Counted from the stretch's first letter, positions 44,750 through 54,424 are shown. The stretch: 64,000 nt of DNA from Devosia oryziradicis (GCF_016698645.1 NZ_CP068047.1:868001-932000), one strand, 5' to 3'. Numbers and translations: made by a program. The notes: a model not told the origin generated them from the sequence alone.

Positions 44750-45674
44750 CGACGACGCGGCGATTGCTCTCCTGGCTGTCGCCGAACTGGTTGGTTTCCC
44801 CGGCGCCGGTTGTGGTGATGGCTCCGCCGTTGACGCCGGCTGCCACCAGTTGATCGCGGACCAGCTCGGCCCGTGCCAGAGAGATGCGCTGGTTGGCGGC
44901 CTCGCTGCCCGACGTGCTGGCATAGCCCACCACCGTGATGGCGCAGTCCTGTCCGGTCAAAGTGGCAGCCAGGGCGTCGAGATCGGCCTTGGCATCGGCA
45001 GCAAGCGTGAGCCCATTGTTGCCAAAGCCGGTGACCTCGAGCGTGGCCGCGGCGTTGCAAACCGGCTCTGGCGCCGGCGCCGGCTCAGGGGCGGCGGCTA
45101 CCTTCGGCTCATCGGGTGCTTGTTCTGCGGCGGGCTCGGCGGCGGCCGGTTCGTTGGTTGCTGCCTCCATCGATGGAACGGCAAAGCTGGCGGTGGCGCC
45201 GGTGGCGTAGAGGCCCAGCAGGCCAGCCTCCAGATTAACGGTGCCCGCGGGGTTGGCAGGATCGCTGATCGTGGCGCTGTCGAGCGCGATCGCCGCGTCG
45301 TCGATGGCCAGGCTCGCGATATAGAAGTTGGTATCGGCACCCAAGGCGGCGTCATAGCTGTCGCCGGCGGAAAAGCGGACGGTGATCTGCGATGCCGGCG
45401 TCAGCAACCCGTCGGGCACTTCGAATGTGCTGACACTGACCAGGGAGGCTGGGTCGGGATGCCCCTTCAGCCGCTCGCCGGCGGCGGTATCCAGGGCGTT
45501 GGCCACGGTGCCCTCGCCAATGACCTTGTCGTCGATGGAAACGGTAAACGCTGGATCAAGCTTGAACTTTTCGCCGGCAACACCAATTGAGAGCGTGTGC
45601 TCCTGTGCCAGTGCAGCCGTGGCGGAGAGGCCGGTCAGCAAAAGCACCAGCATACGGGCGGACGTTGGATACAT
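44727..45674 (-). CDS. OmpA-family protein with N-terminal carbohydrate-binding-like domain
   Basis: 315 residues from ATG 45674, with GAGGAGA upstream. A signal peptide ends ALAQ-EH. The C-terminal 110 residues are an OmpA/MotB peptidoglycan-binding domain (VVGYASTSGSEAANQRISLARAE, then SNRRV). The N-terminal part (about 25-140) has FTVSIDDKVIGEGTV and ITVRFSAGDSYDAALGADTNFYIASLAIDD, which resembles the calcium-dependent xylan-binding CBM60 fold as I recall it. A Pro/Ala-rich linker with PAPEP repeats lies between. It sits where other Hyphomicrobiales have a CorC-like gene after aroB. The CBM60 match needs a profile search. Confidence 0.75.
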   Translation of the reverse strand: MYPTSARMLVLLLTGLSATAALAQEHTLSIGVAGEKFKLDPAFTVSIDDKVIGEGTVANALDTAAGERLKGHPDPASLVSVSTFEVPDGLLTPASQITVRFSAGDSYDAALGADTNFYIASLAIDDAAIALDSATISDPANPAGTVNLEAGLLGLYATGATASFAVPSMEAATNEPAAAEPAAEQAPDEPKVAAAPEPAPAPEPVCNAAATLEVTGFGNNGLTLAADAKADLDALAATLTGQDCAITVVGYASTSGSEAANQRISLARAELVRDQLVAAGVNGGAITTTGAGETNQFGDSQESNRRVVVTVAATR

Positions 45675-45743
45675 GGGTGTCTCCTCTGCGATCGCAGGGA
45701 GGATCAGATGGATCGGACGAGGATGCAAGACATCACGTTCGCG

Positions 45744-46022
45744 TCACCCTTCGAAAGGGCCCGATGAGGGCAGGACCTCGATAGCCAAGGCATGGACGCG
45801 GTCCTTCAGTTGGGCATCGAGAACGTTCATGACGGCGCGGTGTTGCGCCACGCGGCTCATCCCGTCAAAATGCGGGGTCGCGATTCTGACACGAAAATGG
45901 GTTTCACCACCCTCCCGCCATCCGGCATGCCCATGATGCTTGTTGGATTCATCGATCACATCGAGGAAAGCGGGCGCAAAATTGCTGGTGAGCTTGGCGG
46001 TTAAGGTGTCTTTTACACTCAT
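45744..46022 (-). CDS. bolA: BolA-family protein
   Basis: 92 residues. BolA proteins partner with monothiol glutaredoxins in iron-sulfur trafficking. The family pattern is clear: LDVIDESNKHHGHAGWREGGETHFRV and a C-terminal MSRVAQHRAVMNVL with HALAIEV; the conserved histidine is in VHALAIEVL. It is divergent from the J-domain gene, a conserved arrangement. Confidence 0.93.
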   Translation of the reverse strand: MSVKDTLTAKLTSNFAPAFLDVIDESNKHHGHAGWREGGETHFRVRIATPHFDGMSRVAQHRAVMNVLDAQLKDRVHALAIEVLPSSGPFEG

Positions 46023-46064
46023 CGCGTCGAGTTCTCCGTGGTTCGAGGCATGTAACTAGGCGCA

Positions 46065-46691
46065 ATGAATTTGCATTCCAAGATATTTGACTCCATTCGC
46101 GTCAAGCCGCGCCGGGAAGAAAAGCCGGCGCCGGTCGAGCACGGCTGTGACTGGGAAGGCTGCGAGCTGGCCGGTGAATATCGGGCCCCCAAAGGTCATC
46201 GCAGCGAGGGCCAGTATCACCATTTCTGCCTCGAGCATGTTCGCCACTACAATACCGCGTTCAACTTCTTTGCCGGCATGGACAAGGACGAGCTGGAGGA
46301 AGCGCTGCATGCCTCGCCCAAGGCGGAGTCGCGTTCAAGCTTTGCCACCGGCAACCCCAACATGCGCGGCGCCCGCGTGGCGCGGGAAAACCTGCGGCCG
46401 GGCGATAAATTCGGCGACCCGTTCGGCGTCTTCGCGCGCTACCGTCACCGCCAGTCGCAGAAGCCGGCCGCCGAACGCGTCAAGCCGCTGCATGAACAGG
46501 ACCGGCGGGCGCTCGAAACGCTGGGGCTGATCGGCCACGCCAAATCCGAGGATATCAAGCGGGCCTACAAGACCCTGGTCAAAATCCACCACCCCGACGC
46601 CAATGGCGGCGACAAGGCCTCCGAAGAGCGGCTGCGCACCATCATCGCGGCCTATAGCCATCTCAAGAAAACGGGTTTCGTGACGAAATAG
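46065..46691 (+). CDS. J-domain protein
   Basis: 208 residues. The C-terminal 70 residues form a J domain with the HPD motif at HHPDANGGD, which stimulates an Hsp70. The N-terminal part has cysteines and histidines ([20 protein letters not shown]) that may bind zinc. It belongs to the alphaproteobacterial stand-alone J family found next to cobS. Partner chaperone and clients are unknown. Confidence 0.9.
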   Translation: MNLHSKIFDSIRVKPRREEKPAPVEHGCDWEGCELAGEYRAPKGHRSEGQYHHFCLEHVRHYNTAFNFFAGMDKDELEEALHASPKAESRSSFATGNPNMRGARVARENLRPGDKFGDPFGVFARYRHRQSQKPAAERVKPLHEQDRRALETLGLIGHAKSEDIKRAYKTLVKIHHPDANGGDKASEERLRTIIAAYSHLKKTGFVTK

Positions 46692-46730
46692 CGTGCGCTT
46701 TGCAGCCTCCGCAATTGCCCATGAGCGATC

Positions 46731-46814
46731 GTCACCCTCGGGCTTGACCCGAGAGCACTATACTTCCAGGGCGCTCGGCAAGTGTAGTGTCCTCGGGTCA
46801 AGCCCGAGGATGAC
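46731..46814. repeat. Nested palindromic repeat, CCTCGGG type
   Basis: Two 35-base arms (46731-46765 and 46780-46814) match as inverted repeats at 31 of 35 positions, with a 14-base spacer. Each arm also forms its own CTCGGG-CTTGA-CCCGAG hairpin. Ends are GTCA and TGAC. It fills part of the 280-base gap between the J-protein gene and cobS. Confidence 0.85.
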
Positions 46815-46971
46815 GGCCGGTGGATTTGGCGGCTGTTGCGCTGACCTTCTCCCGCAAGGGGCTCGTAGGAGACTTATGCGCCGCGCCCGCTACCCCGACC
46901 GCCACAATGCTGCTATAGAGCCCGCGACTTTACTGCCCTCCCGCCTCGATATTTCCGCCAAGAGCCATGCC

Positions 46972-47955
46972 ATGACTGAGTACACCAATCTGCCCGACAC
47001 CGAATACTCGGCCCGGGAGCTGTTCGGTATCGACACGGACATGAAGGTGATGGGCTACAAGGAAGCCAATAGCCACGTGCCGCCGGTCGATCCGGATTAC
47101 CTGTTCGACCGCAATACCACGCTGGCGATCCTGGCAGGCTTTGCCTTCAACCGCCGCGTCATGGTCCAGGGCTACCATGGCACCGGCAAGTCCACCCATA
47201 TCGAGCAGGTTGCGGCGCGCCTCAACTGGCCGCTGGTCCGCGTCAACCTCGATTCGCATGTGTCGCGTATCGACCTGGTCGGCAAGGACGCGATCGTGCT
47301 CAAGGATGGCAAGCAGGTCACCGAATTCCGCGACGGCATCCTGCCCTGGGCCGTGCAGAACAATGTGGCGCTGGTGTTCGACGAATACGACGCCGGCCGG
47401 CCGGACGTGATGTTCGTGATCCAGCGCGTGCTCGAGGTGGCCGGTCGTCTGACGCTGCTCGACCAGAACCGCGTGATCACGCCCCACCCGGCCTTCCGCC
47501 TGTTCTCGACCACCAACACCATCGGCCTGGGCGATACGTCGGGCCTCTATCATGGCACCCAGCAGATCAACCAGGGTCAGATGGACCGCTGGAGCCTGGT
47601 GACCACGCTCAACTACCTGCCGCATGACAAGGAAGTGGGCATCGTGCTCGCCAAGAACAAAGCCTATGGCGAGACCGAAAAGGGCAAGAAGCTCATCGCC
47701 AACATGGTGCGGCTGGCAGACTTGACGCGTTCGGCCTTCATCAATGGCGATCTTTCGACCGTCATGTCGCCGCGCGCGGTGATCACCTGGGCCGAAAACG
47801 CCCAGATCTTCGGCGGCGATGTCGGCTTTGCGTTCCGCCTGACCTTCCTCAACAAGTGCGACGAGCTCGAACGCCCCGTGGTGGCCGAATTCTACCAGCG
47901 CGTGTTCGGCGAAGACCTGCCGGAGTCGTCCGCGAACTTGGCGGTCACGGCGTAA
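46972..47955 (+). CDS. cobS: Cobaltochelatase subunit CobS
   Basis: 327 residues. CobS is the AAA+ ATPase that, with CobT and CobN, inserts cobalt into hydrogenobyrinic acid diamide in aerobic cobalamin synthesis. Walker A is [10 protein letters not shown], Walker [13 protein letters not shown], with a sensor in [14 protein letters not shown] 46972 matches where homologues begin. CobT is separated from it by a 150-base gap with a cruciform. Confidence 0.96.
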   Translation: MTEYTNLPDTEYSARELFGIDTDMKVMGYKEANSHVPPVDPDYLFDRNTTLAILAGFAFNRRVMVQGYHGTGKSTHIEQVAARLNWPLVRVNLDSHVSRIDLVGKDAIVLKDGKQVTEFRDGILPWAVQNNVALVFDEYDAGRPDVMFVIQRVLEVAGRLTLLDQNRVITPHPAFRLFSTTNTIGLGDTSGLYHGTQQINQGQMDRWSLVTTLNYLPHDKEVGIVLAKNKAYGETEKGKKLIANMVRLADLTRSAFINGDLSTVMSPRAVITWAENAQIFGGDVGFAFRLTFLNKCDELERPVVAEFYQRVFGEDLPESSANLAVTA

Positions 47956-47959
47956 GTTA

Positions 47960-48082
47960 AAGGCCCCCTCACCCGGCCCTTTGGGCCGACCTCTCCCCCA
48001 AGGGCGAGGTGCAGGGGGTTCGGCGTTTCTCACCTCTCCCTTGGGGGAGAGGTCGCCGCGCAGCGGCGGGTGAGGGGGCCTT
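47960..48082. repeat. Large cruciform between cobS and cobT
   Basis: Three nested inverted pairs: AAGGCCCCCTCACCCG (47960-47975)/48067-48082, GACCTCTCCCCCAAGG (47988-48003)/48039-48054, and AGGTG (48007-48011)/48031-48035. The 123-base element begins 5 bases after the cobS stop and ends 23 bases before cobT. Confidence 0.88.
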
Positions 48083-48105
48083 CCCCCAACCGACGAGCAT
48101 TCAGC

Positions 48106-49995
48106 ATGGCACAACCACCGCGCAGCAAAGCCAACAAGCCCGACCAGACCCAGGTGTTCAAATCCGCCATGGGCGCGACGGTGCGCGCGATCGGCGCCAA
48201 GGCTGACCTGGAGGTGACCTTCACCTCCGACCGGCCGCTGCTCACCAGCGACAAGGCGCGGTTGGCCAACCTGCCGCGGCTGCCGACGCGGCGCGACATC
48301 GCCATTGCCCGCGGGCAGGGCGACGCCATGGCGATGCGGCTGGCCAGCCACGACCCCGAAACCCATCGCAAGCGCTCGCCCATGGATCCGGTGGCCCGCG
48401 CGGCCTTCGATGCGCTGGAACAGGCGCGGGTCGAGGCCCTTGGCTGCGTCCGCATGCCCGGCATGGTCGGCAATATCGGCGAGATGCTGGAAGACAGGCT
48501 GTTTCGCGCCAATTTCGCCGAGGTCGACAACAAGACCGATGCGCCTATTGCCGAGGCCCTGGGCCTGTTGCTCCGCGAGAAGCTGGCGGGCGTCCCGGTG
48601 CCCCCTTCGGGACACGCCCTGGTCGACCTGTGGCGCAAGGAAATCGAGGACAAGGGCGGCAAATCGCTCGATGAGCTTTTGACCCGCTACGAGAACCAGG
48701 AGGAGTTCTCGCGCGCCGCCAAGATGCTGCTGCGCGATCTCAACCTCGTGCCGGAAAGCGAGCTCGATGACCCCGACTCGTCCGACCAGGAAGAGGGCGA
48801 GGACCAGGAGCCCGAACAGGGCGACAGCTCCGACCAGGCGCCCGAGCAGGGCGAAGGCGAGAACGACAGCCAGGACAGCGAGCAGGACGAACAGGCCGGC
48901 GAGTCGGAGGAAACCGGCGATGTCGAGGGCCTCGAATCGGACATGGCCGATACCGACGAGGATGCGGCCGCCGAAGCCGGCGAAGACGCGCCCATGCCGC
49001 CGCCGGCCAAGGATGGCGGCACCCAGCTGACCAACCAGTTCAACTACAAGGTGTTCACCACCAAGTTCGACGAGATCGTCAAGGCGGCGGAGCTGTGCCC
49101 GCCCGACGAACTCGACCAGCTGAGAAGCCTGCTCGACAAGCAGCTGGAAAACCTGGCCGGCGCCGTGGCACGGCTGGCCAACAAGCTGCAGCGGCGCCTC
49201 ATGGCCAAGCAGAATCGCAGCTGGCAGTTCGATCTCGAAGAGGGCCTGCTGGACACGGCGCGCCTCACCCGCGTGGTCACCGACCCGATGCAGGCGCTGA
49301 GCTTCAAGGTCGAGAACGACACCGACTTCCGCGACACCGTGGTGACGCTGCTGATCGACAATTCGGGCTCGATGCGGGGCAGACCGATCACCATTGCGGC
49401 CATCTGCGGCGATATTCTCGCCCGCACGCTGGAGCGCTGCGGCGTCAAGGTAGAGATCCTGGGCTTCACCACCCGCGCCTGGAAGGGCGGCAAGTCGCGT
49501 GAAGCCTGGCTTGAAGCCAACCGTCCGCCCAATCCTGGTCGCGTCAACGACATCCGCCACATCATCTACAAGGCGGCCGACGAGCCATGGCGCCATGCGC
49601 GGCGCAACCTGGGCCTGATGATGCGCGAAGGCCTGCTCAAGGAGAATATCGACGGCGAGGCGCTGGAATGGGCACGCAAGCGCCTGATGGCCCGCCCCGA
49701 GGCCCGCCGCATCCTGATGGTGATTTCCGATGGCGCGCCGGTGGATGACTCGACGCAGTCGGTCAATGCCGGCAACTATCTCGAGGCCCATCTCCGGCAG
49801 GTGATCGAGGACATCGAAACGCGCTCGCCCATCCAGCTGGTTGCGGTCGGCATCGGCCACGACGTGACGCGCTATTACCGCCGCGCCGTGACGCTGCTCG
49901 ATGCCGAGGAACTGGCCGGGGCGCTGACCGACGAGCTGGCGGCGCTGTTCGACGAGGAAATGCCGGCCCAGTCCCGCAGGCGGAGCCGCGGATGA
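48106..49995 (+). CDS. cobT: Cobaltochelatase subunit CobT
   Basis: 629 residues. CobT partners CobS; its VWA domain positions the complex on CobN. The N-terminal domain ends near 215; a strongly acidic low-complexity stretch (about 220-300, rich in E, D, Q and S) follows, as in known CobT; the C-terminal VWA domain has the MIDAS motif DNSGSMRG and a later threonine/aspartate in [10 protein letters not shown]. Its stop overlaps the next gene by four bases. Confidence 0.96.
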   Translation: MAQPPRSKANKPDQTQVFKSAMGATVRAIGAKADLEVTFTSDRPLLTSDKARLANLPRLPTRRDIAIARGQGDAMAMRLASHDPETHRKRSPMDPVARAAFDALEQARVEALGCVRMPGMVGNIGEMLEDRLFRANFAEVDNKTDAPIAEALGLLLREKLAGVPVPPSGHALVDLWRKEIEDKGGKSLDELLTRYENQEEFSRAAKMLLRDLNLVPESELDDPDSSDQEEGEDQEPEQGDSSDQAPEQGEGENDSQDSEQDEQAGESEETGDVEGLESDMADTDEDAAAEAGEDAPMPPPAKDGGTQLTNQFNYKVFTTKFDEIVKAAELCPPDELDQLRSLLDKQLENLAGAVARLANKLQRRLMAKQNRSWQFDLEEGLLDTARLTRVVTDPMQALSFKVENDTDFRDTVVTLLIDNSGSMRGRPITIAAICGDILARTLERCGVKVEILGFTTRAWKGGKSREAWLEANRPPNPGRVNDIRHIIYKAADEPWRHARRNLGLMMREGLLKENIDGEALEWARKRLMARPEARRILMVISDGAPVDDSTQSVNAGNYLEAHLRQVIEDIETRSPIQLVAVGIGHDVTRYYRRAVTLLDAEELAGALTDELAALFDEEMPAQSRRRSRG

Positions 49996-50993
49996 ACTGG
50001 AGCCGGGCTGCCATCGTCGTGGCGGCACTGGCAGGGAGCCTCCCCGCCGCCGCCGCCGCCGTCGAGGTGACGGTCAGCGCCAGCCCGATCACCCAGTTCG
50101 GCGACAGCCATATCGACGAGCCGGCCGGCAGCCTGATTTTTCGCGGCGGCATCGCGCTGGTCAGCCAGGACGACACGTTCGGCGGGCTATCGAGCCTCAC
50201 CATGACCGGACCGGACCAGCAGGCTGTGTTTGTCAGCGACCGCGGCAATTTCGTCAGCGGCCGGCTGGCCTATGACGATGCGGGGCGCCTGTTCGGCTTT
50301 ATCGGGACGCGGGTCGAGCCGATGCGCAATTCCAAGGGCGACGTGCTGCCGCGCCAATATGCCAAGGATGCGGAAGCCGTCGATACCGTCTATCGCGACG
50401 GCGTACCGGCGGCGGTGCGGGTCGGCTTCGAGCACCTGACGCGGGTCGCCGATTTCGCGCTGACCGACGCCGTGCCCGGGGGCGCGGCGCGCGAGGTGAC
50501 GATCCCGGATTGGCTCAGCGACCTCAGGACCAACGAATCGCTCGAAGCGCTGTGCATTGCGCCGGCCGCCTCGCCGGTGGCCGGATCGACCCTGCTGCTG
50601 GCGGAGGAAGCGCTGGACGAGGCGGGCAATCATCGTGGCTGGCTGCTGGGGCAGAACGACAAGGGCCCGATGTCCTACCAGGACAGCCCGGTGGTCAGCC
50701 CGACCGACTGCGCCTTCCTGCCCAATGGCGACCTGCTGGTGCTCGAGCGCGGCGTTTCCATGCTGAACTTCGTGATGAACCTGCGCCGGGTGCCGGCCGC
50801 CGAGGTGCGCCCCGACCACCTGATGGTCGGCGAATTGCTGCTGTCGGCTGCCGGTGGAACCATCGACAACATGGAATCGCTGGCGGTGCACACCACGCCC
50901 GATGGCGAGCTGCGGATCCTGATCGGCTCGGACAACAACTTCAACGACTGGCAGCGGACGCTGCTGCTGGAATTTGCACTTCCAGCGCTGTGA
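49992..50993 (+). CDS. Esterase-like activity of phytase family protein
   Basis: 333 residues. A signal peptide ends near AAAA-VE, so it is exported. It is a beta-propeller-like protein of the phytase-like esterase family (PF13449 type): [32 protein letters not shown] and [12 protein letters not shown] are the repeat signatures. Enzyme activity is unproven for most members. It begins with ATGA overlapping cobT, an arrangement I recall from other Hyphomicrobiales, but no link to cobalamin is known. Confidence 0.85.
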   Translation: MNWSRAAIVVAALAGSLPAAAAAVEVTVSASPITQFGDSHIDEPAGSLIFRGGIALVSQDDTFGGLSSLTMTGPDQQAVFVSDRGNFVSGRLAYDDAGRLFGFIGTRVEPMRNSKGDVLPRQYAKDAEAVDTVYRDGVPAAVRVGFEHLTRVADFALTDAVPGGAAREVTIPDWLSDLRTNESLEALCIAPAASPVAGSTLLLAEEALDEAGNHRGWLLGQNDKGPMSYQDSPVVSPTDCAFLPNGDLLVLERGVSMLNFVMNLRRVPAAEVRPDHLMVGELLLSAAGGTIDNMESLAVHTTPDGELRILIGSDNNFNDWQRTLLLEFALPAL

Positions 50994-50999
50994 GGCGAG

Positions 51000-51077
51000 T
51001 TCCTTCGGCTTAACCGAGGGCAACGCGGTCAATCCGGTACAAGCGGCGAGTGGCCCTCGGGTCAAGCCCGAGGGAAC
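51000..51077. repeat. Degenerate CCTCGGG-type nested palindrome
   Basis: The right arm is intact (CCCTCGGGTCAAGCCCGAGGG, 51055-51075). The left arm near 51000-51030 (TTCGGCTTAACCGAGGG) is a decayed copy. It lies between the convergent phytase-like and transporter genes. Confidence 0.6.
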
Positions 51078-51100
51078 GCAGTGGATGGGTAAGATTGGGG

Positions 51101-51787
51101 CTAGGCCCGCACGCCGACGGGCGGCAGCGGCATCAGCTTGCCCATCAGCGCGCGGTAGGGTGCCAGGAGCACCAGGGCGGCGAGGAACTTGACCAGGAAA
51201 TCGCCCGAAGCGAGCGAAATCCAGAGCGGGACTTCGGGGCCAACGCCCAGCCAGGGGGCTGGGAAGCCGAGCGAATTGTCGCTCATGCCGAACAGGGCAT
51301 CGATGCCTGCCAGAGCCGGGGCAAAGGCGATGGTGAAGAAGATCGTCGTGTCGATGATGGAGCCGAATAGCGAGCCGGCCAGCGGCGGCAGGAACCAGGC
51401 CGAGCTGGCCCGCAGGCGGGAGAAGACCGCGATATCGAGCAATTGGCCGACGGCGAATGCAGTGGCGGAAGCCAGTGCGATGCGTTGCGTGGTGGCGGCG
51501 GCGCCACCGGCATTCCAGGGCAGAGGATTGTAGCTGAGGTAGAATGAGCAGCCCAGGCCAACCAGGAAGCCCACCAGCACAACGAGACGGGCGTTGCGGG
51601 CGCCGTCATAGCGGTTGGTGAGATCGGTGATCAGGAAAGCGAAGGGGAAGGTGAAGGCGCCCCAGGTCAGCAGGTCGGCGAGATTGACGCCGCCAAGCTG
51701 GAACTGGAAGGGGTAGAGGACCAGAATATTGGACGCGGCAACGACCACGACCATGGCGGCAATTGCCGCCAGGAGACGAGCAAGCAT
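51101..51787 (-). CDS. Queuosine precursor transporter, YhhQ/VUT family
   Basis: 228 residues from ATG 51787, with GAGGTG upstream. About six membrane segments. The family pattern FTFPFAFLITDLTNRYDGARNARLVV and LRASSAWFLPPLAGSLFGSIIDTTIFF is clear. YhhQ imports preQ0/preQ1 for queuosine synthesis. Queuosine is also the target of GluQRS at 12367, consistent with a salvage phenotype. I saw no convincing preQ1 riboswitch in its leader. Confidence 0.9.
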   Translation of the reverse strand: MLARLLAAIAAMVVVVAASNILVLYPFQFQLGGVNLADLLTWGAFTFPFAFLITDLTNRYDGARNARLVVLVGFLVGLGCSFYLSYNPLPWNAGGAAATTQRIALASATAFAVGQLLDIAVFSRLRASSAWFLPPLAGSLFGSIIDTTIFFTIAFAPALAGIDALFGMSDNSLGFPAPWLGVGPEVPLWISLASGDFLVKFLAALVLLAPYRALMGKLMPLPPVGVRA

Positions 51788-51877
51788 CAGAATGCACCTC
51801 AATGTATGCGCGGTCCGGCATGAGACCGGGGCGCTAGCATCTAGAGAGTTGGCAGCGGAAGTGCCACCGACTCGATC

Positions 51878-51959
51878 GTCACCCTCGGGCTCGACCCGAG
51901 GGCTCTGCACTTACCGGCCCTGGCAAGTGTAACCCCCTCGGGTCAAGCCCGAGGGTGAC
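51878..51959. repeat. Nested palindromic repeat, CCTCGGG type
   Basis: Arms 51878-51912 and 51925-51959 are inverted copies. Each carries a CCCTCGGG...CCCGAGGG hairpin, and the element ends GTCA/TGAC. It lies between the transporter start and the rpmB terminator. Confidence 0.85.
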
Positions 51960-51990
51960 GGCCGGTGGGTGGGTGAGAAATCGCCCCCCC

Positions 51991-52027
51991 AAAAAACAAA
52001 ACCGCGCGGAGCGTACTCCACGCGGTT
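51991..52027 (-). terminator. Intrinsic terminator of rpmB
   Basis: On the - strand AACCGCGTGGAG pairs with CTCCGCGCGGTT (arms 52016-52027 and 52000-52011, one G-U pair), followed by TTGTTTTTT. A strong rho-independent terminator 20 bases after the rpmB stop. Confidence 0.92.
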
Positions 52028-52049
52028 CACTATCGAATTCAGTCGGGAA

Positions 52050-52334
52050 TTACGCGGCCAGAGCGGCGCGAATTTCCTTCTTGATGCCCTGCGCCAGCGG
52101 CGACAGATCGGCATCGTCCTGCTTGAGCAGGAAAGCGTCCAGGCCACCACGGTGCTCGACCGAACGCAAGGCGGCAGCGGTGATGCGCAGCTTGACCGGG
52201 CGGTTCAGGGCATCCGAAATCAGGGTGACGTTGACCAGGTTCGGAAGGAACCGGCGACGGGTACGGTTGAGGGCGTGGGAAACATTGTTGCCCATCATCA
52301 CACCCTTACCGGTGAGTTCGCAGCGACGTGCCAT
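52050..52334 (-). CDS. rpmB: 50S ribosomal protein L28
   Basis: 94 residues, the length of the alphaproteobacterial L28. The start [21 protein letters not shown] and [11 protein letters not shown] are diagnostic. An AGGATA ribosome site precedes ATG 52334. It is divergent from the DUF3108 gene, a conserved Hyphomicrobiales arrangement, and ends in a strong terminator. Confidence 0.98.
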   Translation of the reverse strand: MARRCELTGKGVMMGNNVSHALNRTRRRFLPNLVNVTLISDALNRPVKLRITAAALRSVEHRGGLDAFLLKQDDADLSPLAQGIKKEIRAALAA

Positions 52335-52547
52335 CTTGAGATATCCTACTTTGTGTAAAGGTCCTGCGTGGCGGAGAAGTCCGCGACGGGCCTCGATTGT
52401 TGTGAAATCTGGCGCGTCTTTAGAGAAAATGGGCGTCCGCGTCAAGGCAAGCGGGACTCAAACGCCCGCGAGCGCCTTGCATGGGCCCTGTCGCGCAGGC
52501 AATTTCGAGCCAAGCGTTGATTCGCATCATGCAGAGAAGCTGTCGTC

Positions 52548-53330
52548 TTGACCCCGTTCCGTCTTGCTCCCCTGGCCGCGCTGGCCCTGTTCCTGAGCCA
52601 CCCCGCAGGCGCCGCCGAGGTGGACGCCTCGGCCAGCTATGTCCTGACGCTGGGCGGCATCAATGTTGCGGCCATGACGGTTGACCTGAGCGATACCGGC
52701 AGCCGCTACGCGCTCGATCTTTCCGCCAATGTCGCCGGGCTCGGCTCACTGGTGGCGAGCGGCACCGCCAAGGCCAGCTCAGTGGGGCGCTCGTCGGGCA
52801 CGGCATTGGTTGCCGACGAGTTCGACCTCACCACCCGGGCCAATGGCGAGACCTTTACGGTCGACGTCTCCTTTGCGGGGCGGGATGTGTCGGCCTTCAA
52901 GGTCGATCCGCCGATCATCGACAACTACGATCGCGTGCCAATCGAGCGCCGCCACCTGACGGGAGTGGGCGACTTCCTCTCGGCCTTCGTGCTCAAGGGC
53001 AACGGGCTCGACAAGAGCCTTTGCCAGCGCCAGGCCAAGATCTTCACCGGGGTCGAGCGCTTCAACATCGCCATGAGCTATGCCGGCGACGACGAAGCGA
53101 CCTCGGCGCGCACCGGCTACCAGGGGCCGGTGGTGCTGTGCACGGTCGACTACGACCCCGTCTCGGGGCATTTCACCAGCTCCGAGATCACCAACTACCT
53201 TGCCGACAGCGACCGCATCGTCATCTGGTATGCGCCCTTGGGCGAGACCGGCTATTTCATCCCCTATCGCGTCCTGCTGGGCACCAATATGGGTGACCTC
53301 AGCATGGTGCTGACCAAGATGGACTTCTAG
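52548..53330 (+). CDS. DUF3108 exported protein
   Basis: 260 residues from TTG 52548 with GAGAAG upstream. A signal peptide ends AGAA-EV. The DUF3108 pattern includes YVLTLGGINVAAMTVDL near the start and IVIWYAPLGETGYFIPYRVLLGT at the end; two cysteines (in KSLCQRQ and VVLCTV) may form a disulfide. The family is predicted to be periplasmic and of unknown function. It is the usual neighbour of rpmB. Confidence 0.85.
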   Translation: MTPFRLAPLAALALFLSHPAGAAEVDASASYVLTLGGINVAAMTVDLSDTGSRYALDLSANVAGLGSLVASGTAKASSVGRSSGTALVADEFDLTTRANGETFTVDVSFAGRDVSAFKVDPPIIDNYDRVPIERRHLTGVGDFLSAFVLKGNGLDKSLCQRQAKIFTGVERFNIAMSYAGDDEATSARTGYQGPVVLCTVDYDPVSGHFTSSEITNYLADSDRIVIWYAPLGETGYFIPYRVLLGTNMGDLSMVLTKMDF

Positions 53331-53332
53331 GC

Positions 53333-54424
53333 CTATTTCTGCCGCGGCGGGTGCAGTTCACTGCCTGGAATCTGCGCTTTGTCACGATGCGACAGCACGG
53401 CATCGAGCAGCGTCTTGGCCGCATTGCGCACCTCCCCCTGCATGGCCAGGTCCTTGTCCAAGGCCTGATGGCTGGTGGCGTAGGGCTCCCAATATCCTAT
53501 GTAGCGATCGAGTTCGGCCAGCGGGCCGGCCGGCGCCAGTTCCATGAACTTGAGCCAGTCCGAAATCGAACGGCGAACGTCCTTGGTGCCTTCGACATCG
53601 CCGTGGACGACCACGGAGAACAACCTTCCCTTGAGATGGCGTGGATAGTCCCAGCCATCGAGCTCGACCTGCTTGGCGAGTGCGGCTTTCTTGCCCTGGG
53701 TGAGGGTGGGGTCGGGATTGCCGCCATCGGCGCAGACCAGCCGGTCCATCATCGCCTTGAGCGGGGAGGCGACCTGGTACCAGTTGACCGGGCTGATGAT
53801 CATCACGGCGTCCGCCCGCACCCACATGGGGTAGATGTCGTTCATCCAGTCCTGGGTCTGGCCGAGCGAATAGTTGGGATAGCAGGAGCACGGCCAGTGG
53901 CAGAGCGGGGCCGCCGTCGAGAAGCAGGACTTGCAGGGATGGATGTTGCGGCCATATTCGGACGTGGTGCGGCTGAGGTCGAGGATCTCGGTGTCGAGAC
54001 CACCTTCCTCGAGCACCTCCGACGCCATCTGGATCAGGCGATATGACTTGCTCATCTCACCCGGGCAGGTGTGCTCGCTGCGCGAGGAACCGTTGACCAG
54101 CAGGACGCGCTGCGGCCGGTCGCCGCTCTCGTAATCGGCCTGGGCGCGGTCGATGGCGGCCTTGGCCGCGATCCAGTCCTCGGCCAGGTCATAGTCGGGA
54201 TCGGCGTAGCCGGGGCCGGCCTTTTGTGTGAGCGGGGCCTTGCGGGAATTGTCATAGGCGTCCCAAGCGACCTCGGCAATGCGGTCGAGTTCGCCGGCGA
54301 GTCCGGCAAAGGCCGGGTCGACATACTGGCTGAGGAAGCGGGCCTTGAACTCATCTTTGGCGAGGGTGGGATCGGGCATGCCCTTTCGGGGCTCGGGCGC
54401 GGTCAGGACTTCGGGCTGTTGCAT
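53333..54424 (-). CDS. Flavodoxin-fold NAD(P)H-dependent FMN reductase with a cysteine cluster
   Basis: 363 residues from ATG 54424, with GGAGA upstream. After an about 100-residue helical N-terminal extension comes a flavodoxin-like domain with LLVNGSSRSEHT binding the FMN phosphate (112-120) and SPVNWYQVASPLKAMMDRL binding the ring. Between them, five cysteines (about C164, C167, C175, C179 and C181 in HPCKSCFSTAAPLCHWPCSC) form a compact cluster, possibly an iron-sulfur or metal site as in iron-sulfur flavoproteins. The physiological substrate is unknown. Confidence 0.82.
   Translation of the reverse strand: MQQPEVLTAPEPRKGMPDPTLAKDEFKARFLSQYVDPAFAGLAGELDRIAEVAWDAYDNSRKAPLTQKAGPGYADPDYDLAEDWIAAKAAIDRAQADYESGDRPQRVLLVNGSSRSEHTCPGEMSKSYRLIQMASEVLEEGGLDTEILDLSRTTSEYGRNIHPCKSCFSTAAPLCHWPCSCYPNYSLGQTQDWMNDIYPMWVRADAVMIISPVNWYQVASPLKAMMDRLVCADGGNPDPTLTQGKKAALAKQVELDGWDYPRHLKGRLFSVVVHGDVEGTKDVRRSISDWLKFMELAPAGPLAELDRYIGYWEPYATSHQALDKDLAMQGEVRNAAKTLLDAVLSHRDKAQIPGSELHPPRQK

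Noticed and set aside
43613-44923. Open frame of about 436 codons on the - strand
   Set aside because: Antisense to aroB, which has complete catalytic motifs.
46692-46971. Possible cobalamin riboswitch before cobS
   Set aside because: I could not find a B12-box-like sequence; the gap is mostly the nested palindrome.
46930-50028. Open frame of about 1030 codons on the - strand, across cobS and cobT
   Set aside because: It is an antisense shadow of two well-identified genes in high-GC DNA; its composition (many His, Gly, Val and Arg) matches no protein family and it crosses the cruciform repeat.
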